From the NCBI RefSeq assembly GCF_003711265.1, contig NZ_CP024634.1:1116001-1180000 (forward strand): 64,000 bases of DNA. The letters run 5' to 3'. The notes under the pieces were generated by a model. The model did no database searches. It saw only the letters and a list, made by a program, of their open reading frames with translations, and was not told where the DNA came from. This DNA is from Bathymodiolus thermophilus thioautotrophic gill symbiont. GTDB lineage: Bacteria; Pseudomonadota; Gammaproteobacteria; PS1; Pseudothioglobaceae. The position numbers and the translations under genes were made by a program. This document shows positions 26,718 through 34,775 of the stretch, piece by piece; positions within the stretch are counted from its first letter, which is position 1; every line of letters starts with the position of its first letter.

Positions 26718-28105
26718 AATCAAGATTCGCCCCTTCTCCGACAGGTTATTTACACATTGGTGGTGCACGCACTGCTTTATTCGCTTGGGCTTTTGCCAAA
26801 AAACAACAAGGTAAATTTGTCCTGCGTATTGAAGACACAGACACAGAGCGCTCTACACAAGCATCCGTTAATGCTATTTTAGACGGTATGAATTGGTTGG
26901 GATTAGACTATGACGAAGGGCCTTTTTACCAAACCCAACATTTTGAGCGCTATAAAGCCGTTATTCAGCAGTTATTAGAAGAAGATAAGGCTTATTATTG
27001 TGAATGCTCAAAAGAACGACTGAACGACCTGCGAGAAACCTTAATGAAAAAAGGCGAAAAAGCCATGTATGACGGTTGCTGTAGAGACAAAAAATTATCC
27101 TCAGGCGCTCACAGAGTTGTGCGTTTTAAGAACCCAATAGGCGGCACGGTGGTTTTTGCAGATGCCGTAAAAGGCAAAATCTCTATCGCCAACAAAGAGT
27201 TAGATGATTTAATTATTGCCCGCAACGATGGCACACCAACTTATAATTTAACCGTTGTGGTTGATGATCATGATATGGCAATTAGCCATGTTATTCGTGG
27301 CGACGACCACATTAACAATACACCACGGCAGATTAATTTGTATCAAGCATTAGGCTGGGATTTGCCAGAATTTGCACATTTGCCTATGATTTTAGGCAGT
27401 GATGGCGCACGCTTGTCAAAACGCCATGGTGCAGTTAGTGTGATGGCGTATCGAGATGCAGGTTTTTTGCCAGAAGCTTTGTTGAATTATTTGGTGCGTT
27501 TAGGTTGGTCACATGGCGATCAAGAGATATTTTCACTACAGGAAATTGTCACATTATTTGACCTAAAAGATATTAATAAAGCACCTGCCAGTTTTAATGA
27601 AGAGAAATTATTGTGGCTTAATCAAGACTATATCAAAAACGCCACACCCGAGCATTTAATTCAGCATTTAAAATGGCATTTGCACCATCAAAAAGTTGAC
27701 ACTGATAACGGAGCAGACTTGTCTTTGGTGGTTAAGTTATTGCAAGAGCGTTCAAAAACGCTGGTAGAAATGGTTGAAGGGCTAAAGATGTTTTATCAGG
27801 ATTTTAAAGAATTTGATAAAAAACTTGCCAACAAGCACTTTAAAGACCAAGTACCACTTGAATCTTTATTAGCCAAATTAACACAACTGGACACTTGGCA
27901 AGCTGATGAAATTAAGTCTGCTATTAAGCAAGTGTGCAATGAGTTAGACATTGGTTTTGGCAAGGTAGGGCAGCCTTTTCGTTTGGCTTTAAGTGGTAAT
28001 GGCAATGCCGGCAGTATTGATTTGGTGGCGGCGTTGATTGGCAAAGAAATAACATTACAGCGTTTAGAAAAATCCATTGATTTTTTTAAAGACAAACAAG
28101 GGTAA
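26714..28105 (+). CDS. gltX: Glutamyl-tRNA synthetase
   Basis: 463 residues, class I synthetase. The HIGH motif is in FAPSPTGYLHIGGARTALF, and the KMSKS equivalent is LSKRHG. A zinc-type cluster region is represented by YYCECSKERL and CCRD. It charges tRNA-Glu. It is coupled to the upstream Sel1 gene. No clear terminator follows; a GGGC hairpin lies near 28245. Confidence 0.96.
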   Translation: MKSRFAPSPTGYLHIGGARTALFAWAFAKKQQGKFVLRIEDTDTERSTQASVNAILDGMNWLGLDYDEGPFYQTQHFERYKAVIQQLLEEDKAYYCECSKERLNDLRETLMKKGEKAMYDGCCRDKKLSSGAHRVVRFKNPIGGTVVFADAVKGKISIANKELDDLIIARNDGTPTYNLTVVVDDHDMAISHVIRGDDHINNTPRQINLYQALGWDLPEFAHLPMILGSDGARLSKRHGAVSVMAYRDAGFLPEALLNYLVRLGWSHGDQEIFSLQEIVTLFDLKDINKAPASFNEEKLLWLNQDYIKNATPEHLIQHLKWHLHHQKVDTDNGADLSLVVKLLQERSKTLVEMVEGLKMFYQDFKEFDKKLANKHFKDQVPLESLLAKLTQLDTWQADEIKSAIKQVCNELDIGFGKVGQPFRLALSGNGNAGSIDLVAALIGKEITLQRLEKSIDFFKDKQG

Positions 28106-28310
28106 AGACATAGAGGCGTTAAATTTTTAGGTATATTTACCACCACTTTATCAATTGAAAAAATGCCAAAGTATGCGCCAACATTTTCAAAAAAAACTTT
28201 AACAAAGAAAAACTTCATACACTGTATTTTCGCTTATGGGGGCATAAAGGGCGATTCCATTGCCCTTTGGCGTTATTGTAATAACCTTTGAAAAAAAATA
28301 TTGCACCACT

Positions 28311-28381
28311 AAACCTTTGTATAAATACAAATAACCGTTAAAATACTGGCTTTCTCATCATTTTTTATTTATACAAAGGCT
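28311..28381. repeat. Short foldback element upstream of pdxH
   Basis: AAACCTTTGTATAAATA on the left pairs with TTTATTTATACAAAGG on the right, with the interior deleted. Its right end supplies AAAGG 6 nt before the pdxH ATG. Confidence 0.7.
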
Positions 28382-28385
28382 TGTT

Positions 28386-29024
28386 ATGGGTGTTGATTTA
28401 ACGAAACTAAGGCGTGAATTTACCAGCAATGGCATTTCTCGTGCTGAGTTGGACGACAATCCTTTTGTGCAATTTAAGATTTGGATGACACAAGCCATTG
28501 AGGCTGAGTTGACTTTGCCGAATGCCATGAGTTTGGCGACCAGTGATAAGGAGGGAGTAGGGATTAGGACGGTTTTGTTAAAAACATTTGATGAGCATGG
28601 ATTTGTGTTTTTTACTAATTACAACTCTAAAAAAGCCAGACAATTGGACAACAATCCAAATGCCGCTTTATTATTTCCATGGCTAGATTTAGAGCGCCAA
28701 GTTAAAATCTCTGGCACAGTGGAAAAGGTCTCTACTTTAGAATCCATTAAATACTTTTCCTCCAGACCTAAAGATTCCCAACTGGGCGCTTGGGCGTCAG
28801 CACAATCATCGAGGTTAAGTTCAAGGCAAGTTCTGTTGTCTGAGTTTAAGGCAATGAAGCGCAAATTTGACCAAGGCGAAGTGCCTTTGCCTGATTTTTG
28901 GGGAGGGTATCGCATAGTACCAACCACAATTGAATTTTGGCAAGGTAGGGAAAACCGTTTACACGATCGTTTTGTTTATACCAAAAGTGGCAACACCTGG
29001 GCAATCAGTCGTTTAGCGCCCTGA
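28386..29024 (+). CDS. pdxH: Pyridoxamine 5'-phosphate oxidase
   Basis: 212 residues. FMN-dependent final step of PLP synthesis and salvage. Conserved stretches: [36 protein letters not shown], and the C-terminal [15 protein letters not shown] with WAISRLAP. The ribosome-binding sequence appears to come from the adjacent foldback repeat. The 3' end overlaps the convergent aroE by 20 bp. Confidence 0.95.
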   Translation: MGVDLTKLRREFTSNGISRAELDDNPFVQFKIWMTQAIEAELTLPNAMSLATSDKEGVGIRTVLLKTFDEHGFVFFTNYNSKKARQLDNNPNAALLFPWLDLERQVKISGTVEKVSTLESIKYFSSRPKDSQLGAWASAQSSRLSSRQVLLSEFKAMKRKFDQGEVPLPDFWGGYRIVPTTIEFWQGRENRLHDRFVYTKSGNTWAISRLAP

Positions 29025-29817
29025 TTGTCTTAATAACTGTCTGAGTCTCAGGTTGTTTGCCAGTCCAAAATTTAAAAGCAGCAGCAGCCTGCTCGACCAG
29101 CATACCCAATCCATCAAATACTTTTAACGCCTGATTGGCACTTGCCCAGTCCATAAAAGGGGTTTGTTGCCCATACATTAAATCGTAGCAAATCGCATTA
29201 TTTGCAACACCAGTAGCGATATTTGGCATTTGTCCATCAAGCGAAGCGCTGGTGGCATTAATGATGATATCGACAGGGTCATTTTTAATTTTTTCCAAGC
29301 CAAAGCCACAGGTTTTGCCGAATTTAGCAAAATCTTTAGCCAGTTGAATTGCTTTAGAGGCAGTGCGATTGGCAATCATTATGCGTTTAGGTTGCTGTTG
29401 CAACAAGGGTAACAAGATACCTCGAGTTGCACCGCCTGCGCCTAGAATTAACACAACTTTGTTGCCTAAATCAATACCTAGGTTTTGATTTAAGTCGGTT
29501 ACCAGGCCCATGCCATCGGTATTTTCACCTATCAATTCGTTGCCATCAACTTTAATGGTGTTAACTGCCCCTGCGGTTTCGGCATTGATTGAGTGTTGAG
29601 TGGCTAACTCAAAAGCATTGATTTTAAAAGGAACGGTAACATTGAAGCCATTGGCACCTGAATCAATAAAGTTTTGCGCCGTTTGTGGAAACTTATCAAT
29701 CGGTGCCAGTATTTTGCTATATTCAATCTCTACACCCGTTTGTTGCGCAAATAAAGCGTGAATTTTAGGCGATAAACTGTGCTCAATGGGATTGCCAAAA
29801 ACAGCGAATTTATACAT
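29005..29817 (-). CDS. aroE: Shikimate dehydrogenase
   Basis: About 270 residues from ATG 29817 ([20 protein letters not shown]); an upstream in-frame start lies inside rne. Visible: substrate motif SLSPKIH, the catalytic-Lys region [12 protein letters not shown], and NADP-binding [17 protein letters not shown]. It reduces 3-dehydroshikimate in aromatic amino acid synthesis. It follows rne, overlapping its stop by 8 bp. Confidence 0.95.
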   Translation of the reverse strand: MYKFAVFGNPIEHSLSPKIHALFAQQTGVEIEYSKILAPIDKFPQTAQNFIDSGANGFNVTVPFKINAFELATQHSINAETAGAVNTIKVDGNELIGENTDGMGLVTDLNQNLGIDLGNKVVLILGAGGATRGILLPLLQQQPKRIMIANRTASKAIQLAKDFAKFGKTCGFGLEKIKNDPVDIIINATSASLDGQMPNIATGVANNAICYDLMYGQQTPFMDWASANQALKVFDGLGMLVEQAAAAFKFWTGKQPETQTVIKTIRALND

Positions 29818-32203
29818 CGCCGTCTTGGCTTTTGTTGCCATCGTTAGGGCTGGCCTCTGGTTTGGCAGTATTACCTGTTTGTACCTTTGGCTTTTCTTCG
29901 CTTTTTACTTCAACGGGTTTTTTGTTTTTTGGCAAGGCTTTAGCAGGCTTTTTGTTTTCTGCTGTTGCTTTTGGTGCCTGTTCTTTAGGTTGTGCCTGTG
30001 GCTTAGTCTCTTTATCTTTAGGCGTTACACTTTTAGGCTTCTCTTGAGGATTTTCCTTTGGTTCTTGCTGTTGTTGCGGTTTTTTGTTTTCCTGCGTTAC
30101 TTTTGGCACCTGTTCTTTGGGTTGCGCCTGTGGCTTAACCTCTTTCTCTTTAGGTGTTACATTCTTAGGCTTTTCTTGCAGATTTTCCTTTGGCTTTTGC
30201 TGTTGTTGCGGCTTTTTGTTTTCTGCTGTTGCTTTTGGTGCCTGCTCTTTGGGTTGCGCTTGTGCTTTAATCTCTTTGTCTTTAGGCACTACATTCTTAG
30301 GATTTTCCTTTGGCTTTTGCTGTGGCTTGTTGTTTTGTTGTTTATTTTGTGGCTTGTTGCTTTGCGCTCTGTTACTTTGCTTGCCTTGTTGTTTATTTTG
30401 TGGCTTGTTGCTTTGCGCTTTATTCTGATTCTGATTGCGATTTCTATTGCGATTTTGGTTCTTATTCCTATTGCGATTTTGGTTTTTATTGGGTTGTTTT
30501 TTGTTTGACTTCTTGTCTTTTTCCTTGTCGCCAAGCCCCAATGTTGATTTAATCATACCCATGAAAGAAAATGAAGGCTTAACCTTCTTTTGATTGGGTT
30601 TGCGTGTGGTCGGGTGATTGCTGTTAATGGCTGCAATTTCTGCGTTATCTTCCAGTCCATTTTCGGCAAGATTGTACTGTGGCTTAGAAATACCTTGATA
30701 ACTTTTATGGTGTGATTTTTTAGACCCTGCTTGTTTGCTGATGCTGAAATTTGGAAATTGCATGTAGGGGTTGGGCAATAAAGTGATTTTGACCTCATGT
30801 TTAACTTCTAATTGACCAATGTTATTGCGTTTTTCGTTAAGTAAATAGGTGATAACATCAACACTGGATTGAATGGTTATTTTCTGCGTTTGATTGGAGG
30901 TATTGCAGCCGTCTTCAAGTTGTCTTAAGATACTTAATGCTAGATTTGGAACGGTTGGCACTGTGCCACGACCATCGCAGGCAGGGCAGGTTCTTTCTAC
31001 CGATTCTGCCACCGAACTCATTAGGCGTTGCCTTGACATTTCTAGCAAGCCAAAGCGTGAAATTGTGCCAATTTGGATGCGAGCACGGTCTGAACTGGTG
31101 GCTTTTTCCATTGCCTTTTCGATGGCTTTTCGATGTTCTTCGGAAGTCATATCGATAAAGTCAATAACCACCAAGCCACCAATATCACGCAGTTGCAACT
31201 GTGCAGCAATTTCTTTGGCAGCCTCTAAATTCGTGTTATAAGCGGTTTCTTCAATGTCGGCACCTTTGGTGGCACGGGCGGAGTTAATGTCAATGGCAGT
31301 CAGTGCTTCGGTAGGGTCAAAGACAATGGTTGCACCTGTACGCAGGGAAACTTCACGCTCAAACACACTTTTTACTTGTGATTCAACATCCATGTGGTTG
31401 AACAAAGAATGTCCAGAAGAATCAAAGTGCTTAATGCGGTCTATGTAGTGCGGTAATACGAAACTAACAAATTCTTTGGCATTTTGGAAAGTTGCTAAAT
31501 CATCGATAATGACGCTGTCTGTATCTTCTCGCAGATAATCACGCAGCGTGCGAATCACAATATCACTTTCTTGATAGATTAAGAAGGGTGCTTTGCGATT
31601 TTCAGCAGCGGCGTTAATTGACTTCCACAATTCTGATAAGTAATCAACTTCCCATTGTAATTCTTCTAAATTTTTCCCCGAACCCGCTGTGCGAATGATT
31701 AAACCTGAGTTTTCAGGCATAACAATTTTGCCAATAATTTCTTTGAGTGATTGTCTATCTGTTGAGGTAATTTGTCTAGAAATGCCGTTACTTTTTGCAT
31801 TGTTTGGTGTCAAAATCATATAGGCACCAGCCAAGTTGGTGTAGGTGCTTAATGCCGCCCCTTTGTTGCCCCGCTCTTCCTTTTCAACTTGGACAATAAT
31901 TTCTTGTCCTTCTTTTAGCACATCGGAAATGGTGAGTTTGTCACCAGAGGCTTTTGCATTTTCTTTTAAGGTTTCAGCCACTTCTTTGAATGGCAAAAAA
32001 CCTTGTTTGTCTTTGCCATAATCAACAAAAGCAGCCTCTAAAGATTGCTCAACCCTAGAGATTCTTCCCTTGTAAATATTGCCTTTATTTTTTTGATTAA
32101 GGCTGGTTTCTATATTAAGAGAGGTTAGTTTTTTATTCTTTACAATCGCAACTCTAACCTCTTCAGAGTGCGTTGCATTAATTAATATATGATTCATGAT
32201 CAA
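29810..32203 (-). CDS. rne: Ribonuclease E
   Basis: 797 residues. S1 domain near residues 38-120, then the RNase E/G catalytic core. VVIDFIDMTSEEHRKAIE and FDPTEALTAIDINSARAT carry the two metal-binding Asp regions, and CPACDGRGT is the zinc-link. After about residue 520 the sequence turns into low-complexity K/N/Q/R/P repeats, including three copies of a unit of about 40-44 residues (29946-30335). This is shorter than the E. coli scaffold half. E. coli-type partner-binding microdomains are not recognisable. The start may be MNHILINATH two codons in. Confidence 0.93.
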   Translation of the reverse strand: MIMNHILINATHSEEVRVAIVKNKKLTSLNIETSLNQKNKGNIYKGRISRVEQSLEAAFVDYGKDKQGFLPFKEVAETLKENAKASGDKLTISDVLKEGQEIIVQVEKEERGNKGAALSTYTNLAGAYMILTPNNAKSNGISRQITSTDRQSLKEIIGKIVMPENSGLIIRTAGSGKNLEELQWEVDYLSELWKSINAAAENRKAPFLIYQESDIVIRTLRDYLREDTDSVIIDDLATFQNAKEFVSFVLPHYIDRIKHFDSSGHSLFNHMDVESQVKSVFEREVSLRTGATIVFDPTEALTAIDINSARATKGADIEETAYNTNLEAAKEIAAQLQLRDIGGLVVIDFIDMTSEEHRKAIEKAMEKATSSDRARIQIGTISRFGLLEMSRQRLMSSVAESVERTCPACDGRGTVPTVPNLALSILRQLEDGCNTSNQTQKITIQSSVDVITYLLNEKRNNIGQLEVKHEVKITLLPNPYMQFPNFSISKQAGSKKSHHKSYQGISKPQYNLAENGLEDNAEIAAINSNHPTTRKPNQKKVKPSFSFMGMIKSTLGLGDKEKDKKSNKKQPNKNQNRNRNKNQNRNRNRNQNQNKAQSNKPQNKQQGKQSNRAQSNKPQNKQQNNKPQQKPKENPKNVVPKDKEIKAQAQPKEQAPKATAENKKPQQQQKPKENLQEKPKNVTPKEKEVKPQAQPKEQVPKVTQENKKPQQQQEPKENPQEKPKSVTPKDKETKPQAQPKEQAPKATAENKKPAKALPKNKKPVEVKSEEKPKVQTGNTAKPEASPNDGNKSQDGDV
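29946..30335 (-). repeat. Tandem repeat in the rne C-terminal region
   Basis: Three consecutive units of about 120-132 bp, each encoding a variant of KPKENPQEKPK, VTPKDKE, PQAQPKEQAPKATAENK. Preceding it is an N/R/Q-rich stretch (about 30335-30500) that may serve as an arginine-rich RNA-binding segment. Confidence 0.8.
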
Positions 32204-32649
32204 GTCCTGTAATGAGACTTTTTTTCATACATAAAGTTCCAATATGGTTAGACCAAGTTGGATTTAAAATTTAATTTATTTGAGTTGTAATATTTCAAAA
32301 ATCTGTTTCTTCTCGTTTTTTATAAGGTTATTAACTCATATAATTAATTATTTAATAAAACAATGAACAGTTATTATTTTTTTATGCAGCAAAAAAAAGC
32401 CGTATATTAGTTTATGTTTTGTCCTGCACCCAAAAACATTTAAAATTTTTTAATTGATGCAATTCTAATTTTTTTACATCAAACAGACGCCATTATAACA
32501 TGAGACCTGCGTCTAAACATAAATAATCAGTAAGAGTCCACTTTTTATTTACTTAAATTTTTTTAAAAATCAATCTTAAAAAGCCTCTGTATCCGACATA
32601 AATGTTGAATTAAAGGGCAATCACTTTAATTGCATTTCTCAGGTAAAAA
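32204..32649. other. Intergenic region upstream of rne
   Basis: 446 bp without a credible gene. It is very AT-rich, includes a degenerate foldback end (GAGACCTGCGTCTAAACATA near 32501) and an imperfect hairpin (AATTAAAG/CTTTAATT near 32612-32635) after the SDR gene. In E. coli rne has a long autoregulatory 5' leader. A leader could occupy the 32204-32500 part, but I cannot identify its structure. Confidence 0.4.
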
Positions 32650-33369
32650 TTACTGATTCAAAGTGCGCCCCCCATCCACACTAATAATTTGACCAGTAAT
32701 ATAAGGTGAATTTGCCAAAAATAAAACGGCATTGGCAATATCCGCTGGATTGCCTTGTTTGTTCAAAGGTATCTTACTGAGCATTTTATTTTTTTGCTCA
32801 ATGTTGAGTTCCGCTGCATTTTCTGGCCAAAGAATAGAGCCGGGAGCAACGCCACAAACACGAATATCAGGTGCCAATTCTTTTGCCAGTGTTTTCGTCA
32901 TCATTTCAATGCCTGCTTTTGAGATGTTGTAAATCGCATGATTTTTTAGCGGTCGTTGTGCGTGAATATCAACAATATTGATAATGCATCCATGGTTTTT
33001 TGCTAGCGTTGTAGCTAGGGATTGAGACAGGAAAAATGGCGCCATTAAGTTGCTATTAATAATCTTATTCCAATCGTTTTCGTCTGCATCTTGTAAGGGT
33101 GTTGGGTAAAAAACTGAGGCGTTGTTTATCAAAACATCCAGTGTTTGAATGGCGCTTGTTAGTGTTTTTAACGCTTGGGTGTTTGTCAATTCTGCTTGTG
33201 CAAGTGTGGCAGAGTTAGCGCGTATTTGGTTGAGTTCATCAGCCAAAGCCTGTGCTTCTTTGCCAGAATGTCGGTAGTGAATAATGACATGGTAGCCATG
33301 TGTATGTAGTGTTTTTGTGATTTGTGCGCCGATGCGTTGTGCGCCACCTGTAATTAAGGCTGTTTTCAT
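32650..33369 (-). CDS. Short-chain dehydrogenase, pteridine reductase-like
   Basis: 239 residues from ATG 33369; the longer reading from 33438 adds a non-conserved leader overlapping the divergent gene. It has TGGAQRIG, where most SDRs have TGxxxGIG, and YNISKAG for the catalytic Tyr/Lys, plus NNAS and a C-terminal ITGQIISVDGGRTL. The Arg in the glycine motif is typical of pteridine reductases (PTR1/FolM), so a dihydrofolate or dihydromonapterin reductase role is likely. Divergent from the MidA-like gene with a 16-bp gap. Confidence 0.8.
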   Translation of the reverse strand: MKTALITGGAQRIGAQITKTLHTHGYHVIIHYRHSGKEAQALADELNQIRANSATLAQAELTNTQALKTLTSAIQTLDVLINNASVFYPTPLQDADENDWNKIINSNLMAPFFLSQSLATTLAKNHGCIINIVDIHAQRPLKNHAIYNISKAGIEMMTKTLAKELAPDIRVCGVAPGSILWPENAAELNIEQKNKMLSKIPLNKQGNPADIANAVLFLANSPYITGQIISVDGGRTLNQ

Positions 33370-33385
33370 ATAAAATAGCGTTCCA

Positions 33386-34477
33386 ATGAATCTTAAAGAA
33401 ATTATTAAAAGCACCATTATACAAAAATCTGAACCCATTGGGTTTGATGAATTTATGGATTTGGCATTATATTATCCAGCCAAAGGGTATTACAGCGGTG
33501 GTGCGCAAAAATTTGGTGAACAGGGGGATTTTATTACCGCCCCTGAAACTTCGGATTTGTTTGGCTTTTGTTTGGCACGCCAATGTGCGCAAATATTAGA
33601 TGGCACTAACGATATATTGGAATTTGGTGCAGGCAGTGGCGTGTTGGCAGCGCAAATTTTGTTTGAATTAGGGCGTTTAGAGCAGTTGCCAAAAACCTAT
33701 TACATATTGGAACTTAGTGCCGAATTGCAACAAAGACAACAACGCACGATTGCTAAGATTTTGCCAGAATTGATGGATCGAGTGGTGTGGTTGAATGGTT
33801 TGCCAGAAATTTTTTCAGGTGTGGTGATTGCGAATGAAGTGCTGGATGCCATGCCAGCAAAACGCCTGATTTATCAAGCAGGGGAATTTAAAGAATTGGG
33901 TGTAGATTGCCAAGATGACACTTTAATATGGCAAACAAAACGCCCTTATAAGAACGACAAAATACCCTTACCCGTTGGCGTGGCACAAGGTTACATCACC
34001 GAAGCCAATGAAAGGGCAGTGGCGTGGGTTGAAAGTTTGAGCGAGATAATGGACAAAGGTTTGGTGTTGCTAATCGATTACGGCATGGGCAGGGAGGAAT
34101 ATTTTCATCCGCAACGAGGCGCAGGCACACTTAGATGTTATTACCAGCACAAGGCAAGTGAAAATCCATTTGTGCATATTGGCGAGCAAGATATTACCAC
34201 TTCGGTTAATTTTTCTGATATTGCTGAGGCGGCAAAGCGTGGCAGTTTTGAAGTTCAAGGTTATGCGACGCAAGCCTTGTTTTTAATTGCCTTAGGCATT
34301 GATGAATATTTATTGGCAGAACAAGCGTCAGACAAGCGTGCCAGTTTGGCGCAACAAGTTAAGCAATTGGTGCTGCCAAGTGCCATGGGCGAGAGTTTTA
34401 AAGTTTTGGCATTGACAAAAGAAACACAAGTAACACTACGAGGCTTTAAAGAGCAAAATTTATTACACAAACTATAG
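33386..34477 (+). CDS. MidA/NDUFAF7-like SAM-dependent methyltransferase
   Basis: 363 residues, COG1565 type. The N-terminal signature is GFDEFMDLALYYPAKGYY and GDFITAPETSDLFG, motif I is LEFGAGSGVLAAQILFEL, and IANEVLDAMPAKR is the family's own motif. The mitochondrial homologue methylates an arginine of complex I; the bacterial substrate is not known to me. The window also has an NDUFAF3-like gene at 25644. Confidence 0.88.
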   Translation: MNLKEIIKSTIIQKSEPIGFDEFMDLALYYPAKGYYSGGAQKFGEQGDFITAPETSDLFGFCLARQCAQILDGTNDILEFGAGSGVLAAQILFELGRLEQLPKTYYILELSAELQQRQQRTIAKILPELMDRVVWLNGLPEIFSGVVIANEVLDAMPAKRLIYQAGEFKELGVDCQDDTLIWQTKRPYKNDKIPLPVGVAQGYITEANERAVAWVESLSEIMDKGLVLLIDYGMGREEYFHPQRGAGTLRCYYQHKASENPFVHIGEQDITTSVNFSDIAEAAKRGSFEVQGYATQALFLIALGIDEYLLAEQASDKRASLAQQVKQLVLPSAMGESFKVLALTKETQVTLRGFKEQNLLHKL

Positions 34478-34479
34478 GA

Positions 34480-34634
34480 CACCTCCAAAAACCCCAATAC
34501 AATTTATGAAAAGTATAAAACAACACCTTTTTCATTCAAAAATTCATCAAATAGCGGGCTATTCTCCTTATTTTTGGCTAAAAAATGCACTATTTTCTAA
34601 TTTCCCTAAATCGCACTGGGGTTTTTGGAGGTAC
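34480..34634. repeat. Second foldback/MITE-like element, about 155 bp
   Basis: ACCTCCAAAAACCCCA opens it and the exact inverted sequence TGGGGTTTTTGGAGGT closes it; similarity continues inward for about ten bases. The interior has no coding signal. Its ends differ from the GAGACC family, so it is a separate element type. It follows the MidA-like gene. Confidence 0.75.
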
Positions 34635-34637
34635 CCT

Positions 34638-34665
34638 ATAACAAACTTTTGCATAAATATGAACA
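34638..34665. repeat. Foldback element end fragment
   Basis: ACTTTTGCATAAATATGAAC matches the left end of the 161-bp family with no partner end nearby. The rest of 34666-34775 before pepN shows only a short AT-rich leader. Confidence 0.5.
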
Positions 34666-34775
34666 ACCCCCAAAAAACCACTGTTTACAATCTCGCACCA
34701 CAAAGAACACAAAAACCAAAGCGTGCTAATGTCCACTCAAGCGCAAAATATAATAACCATTAAACGAGCAACTAT

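Noticed and set aside
28240..28275. AAAGGGC/GCCCTTT hairpin after gltX as a terminator
   Set aside because: The stem is short with an 8-9 nt loop, there is no T-run, and it is more than 130 bp from the gltX stop; not supported as a terminator.
29786..30552. Hydrophobic plus-strand frames opposite the rne tail
   Set aside because: Phe/Leu/Cys-rich antisense of the Lys/Gln repeats in rne, with no start signal.
34506..34763. 85-residue plus-strand frame before pepN
   Set aside because: It lies across a foldback element and a second repeat fragment, has no ribosome-binding site and no protein-like pattern.
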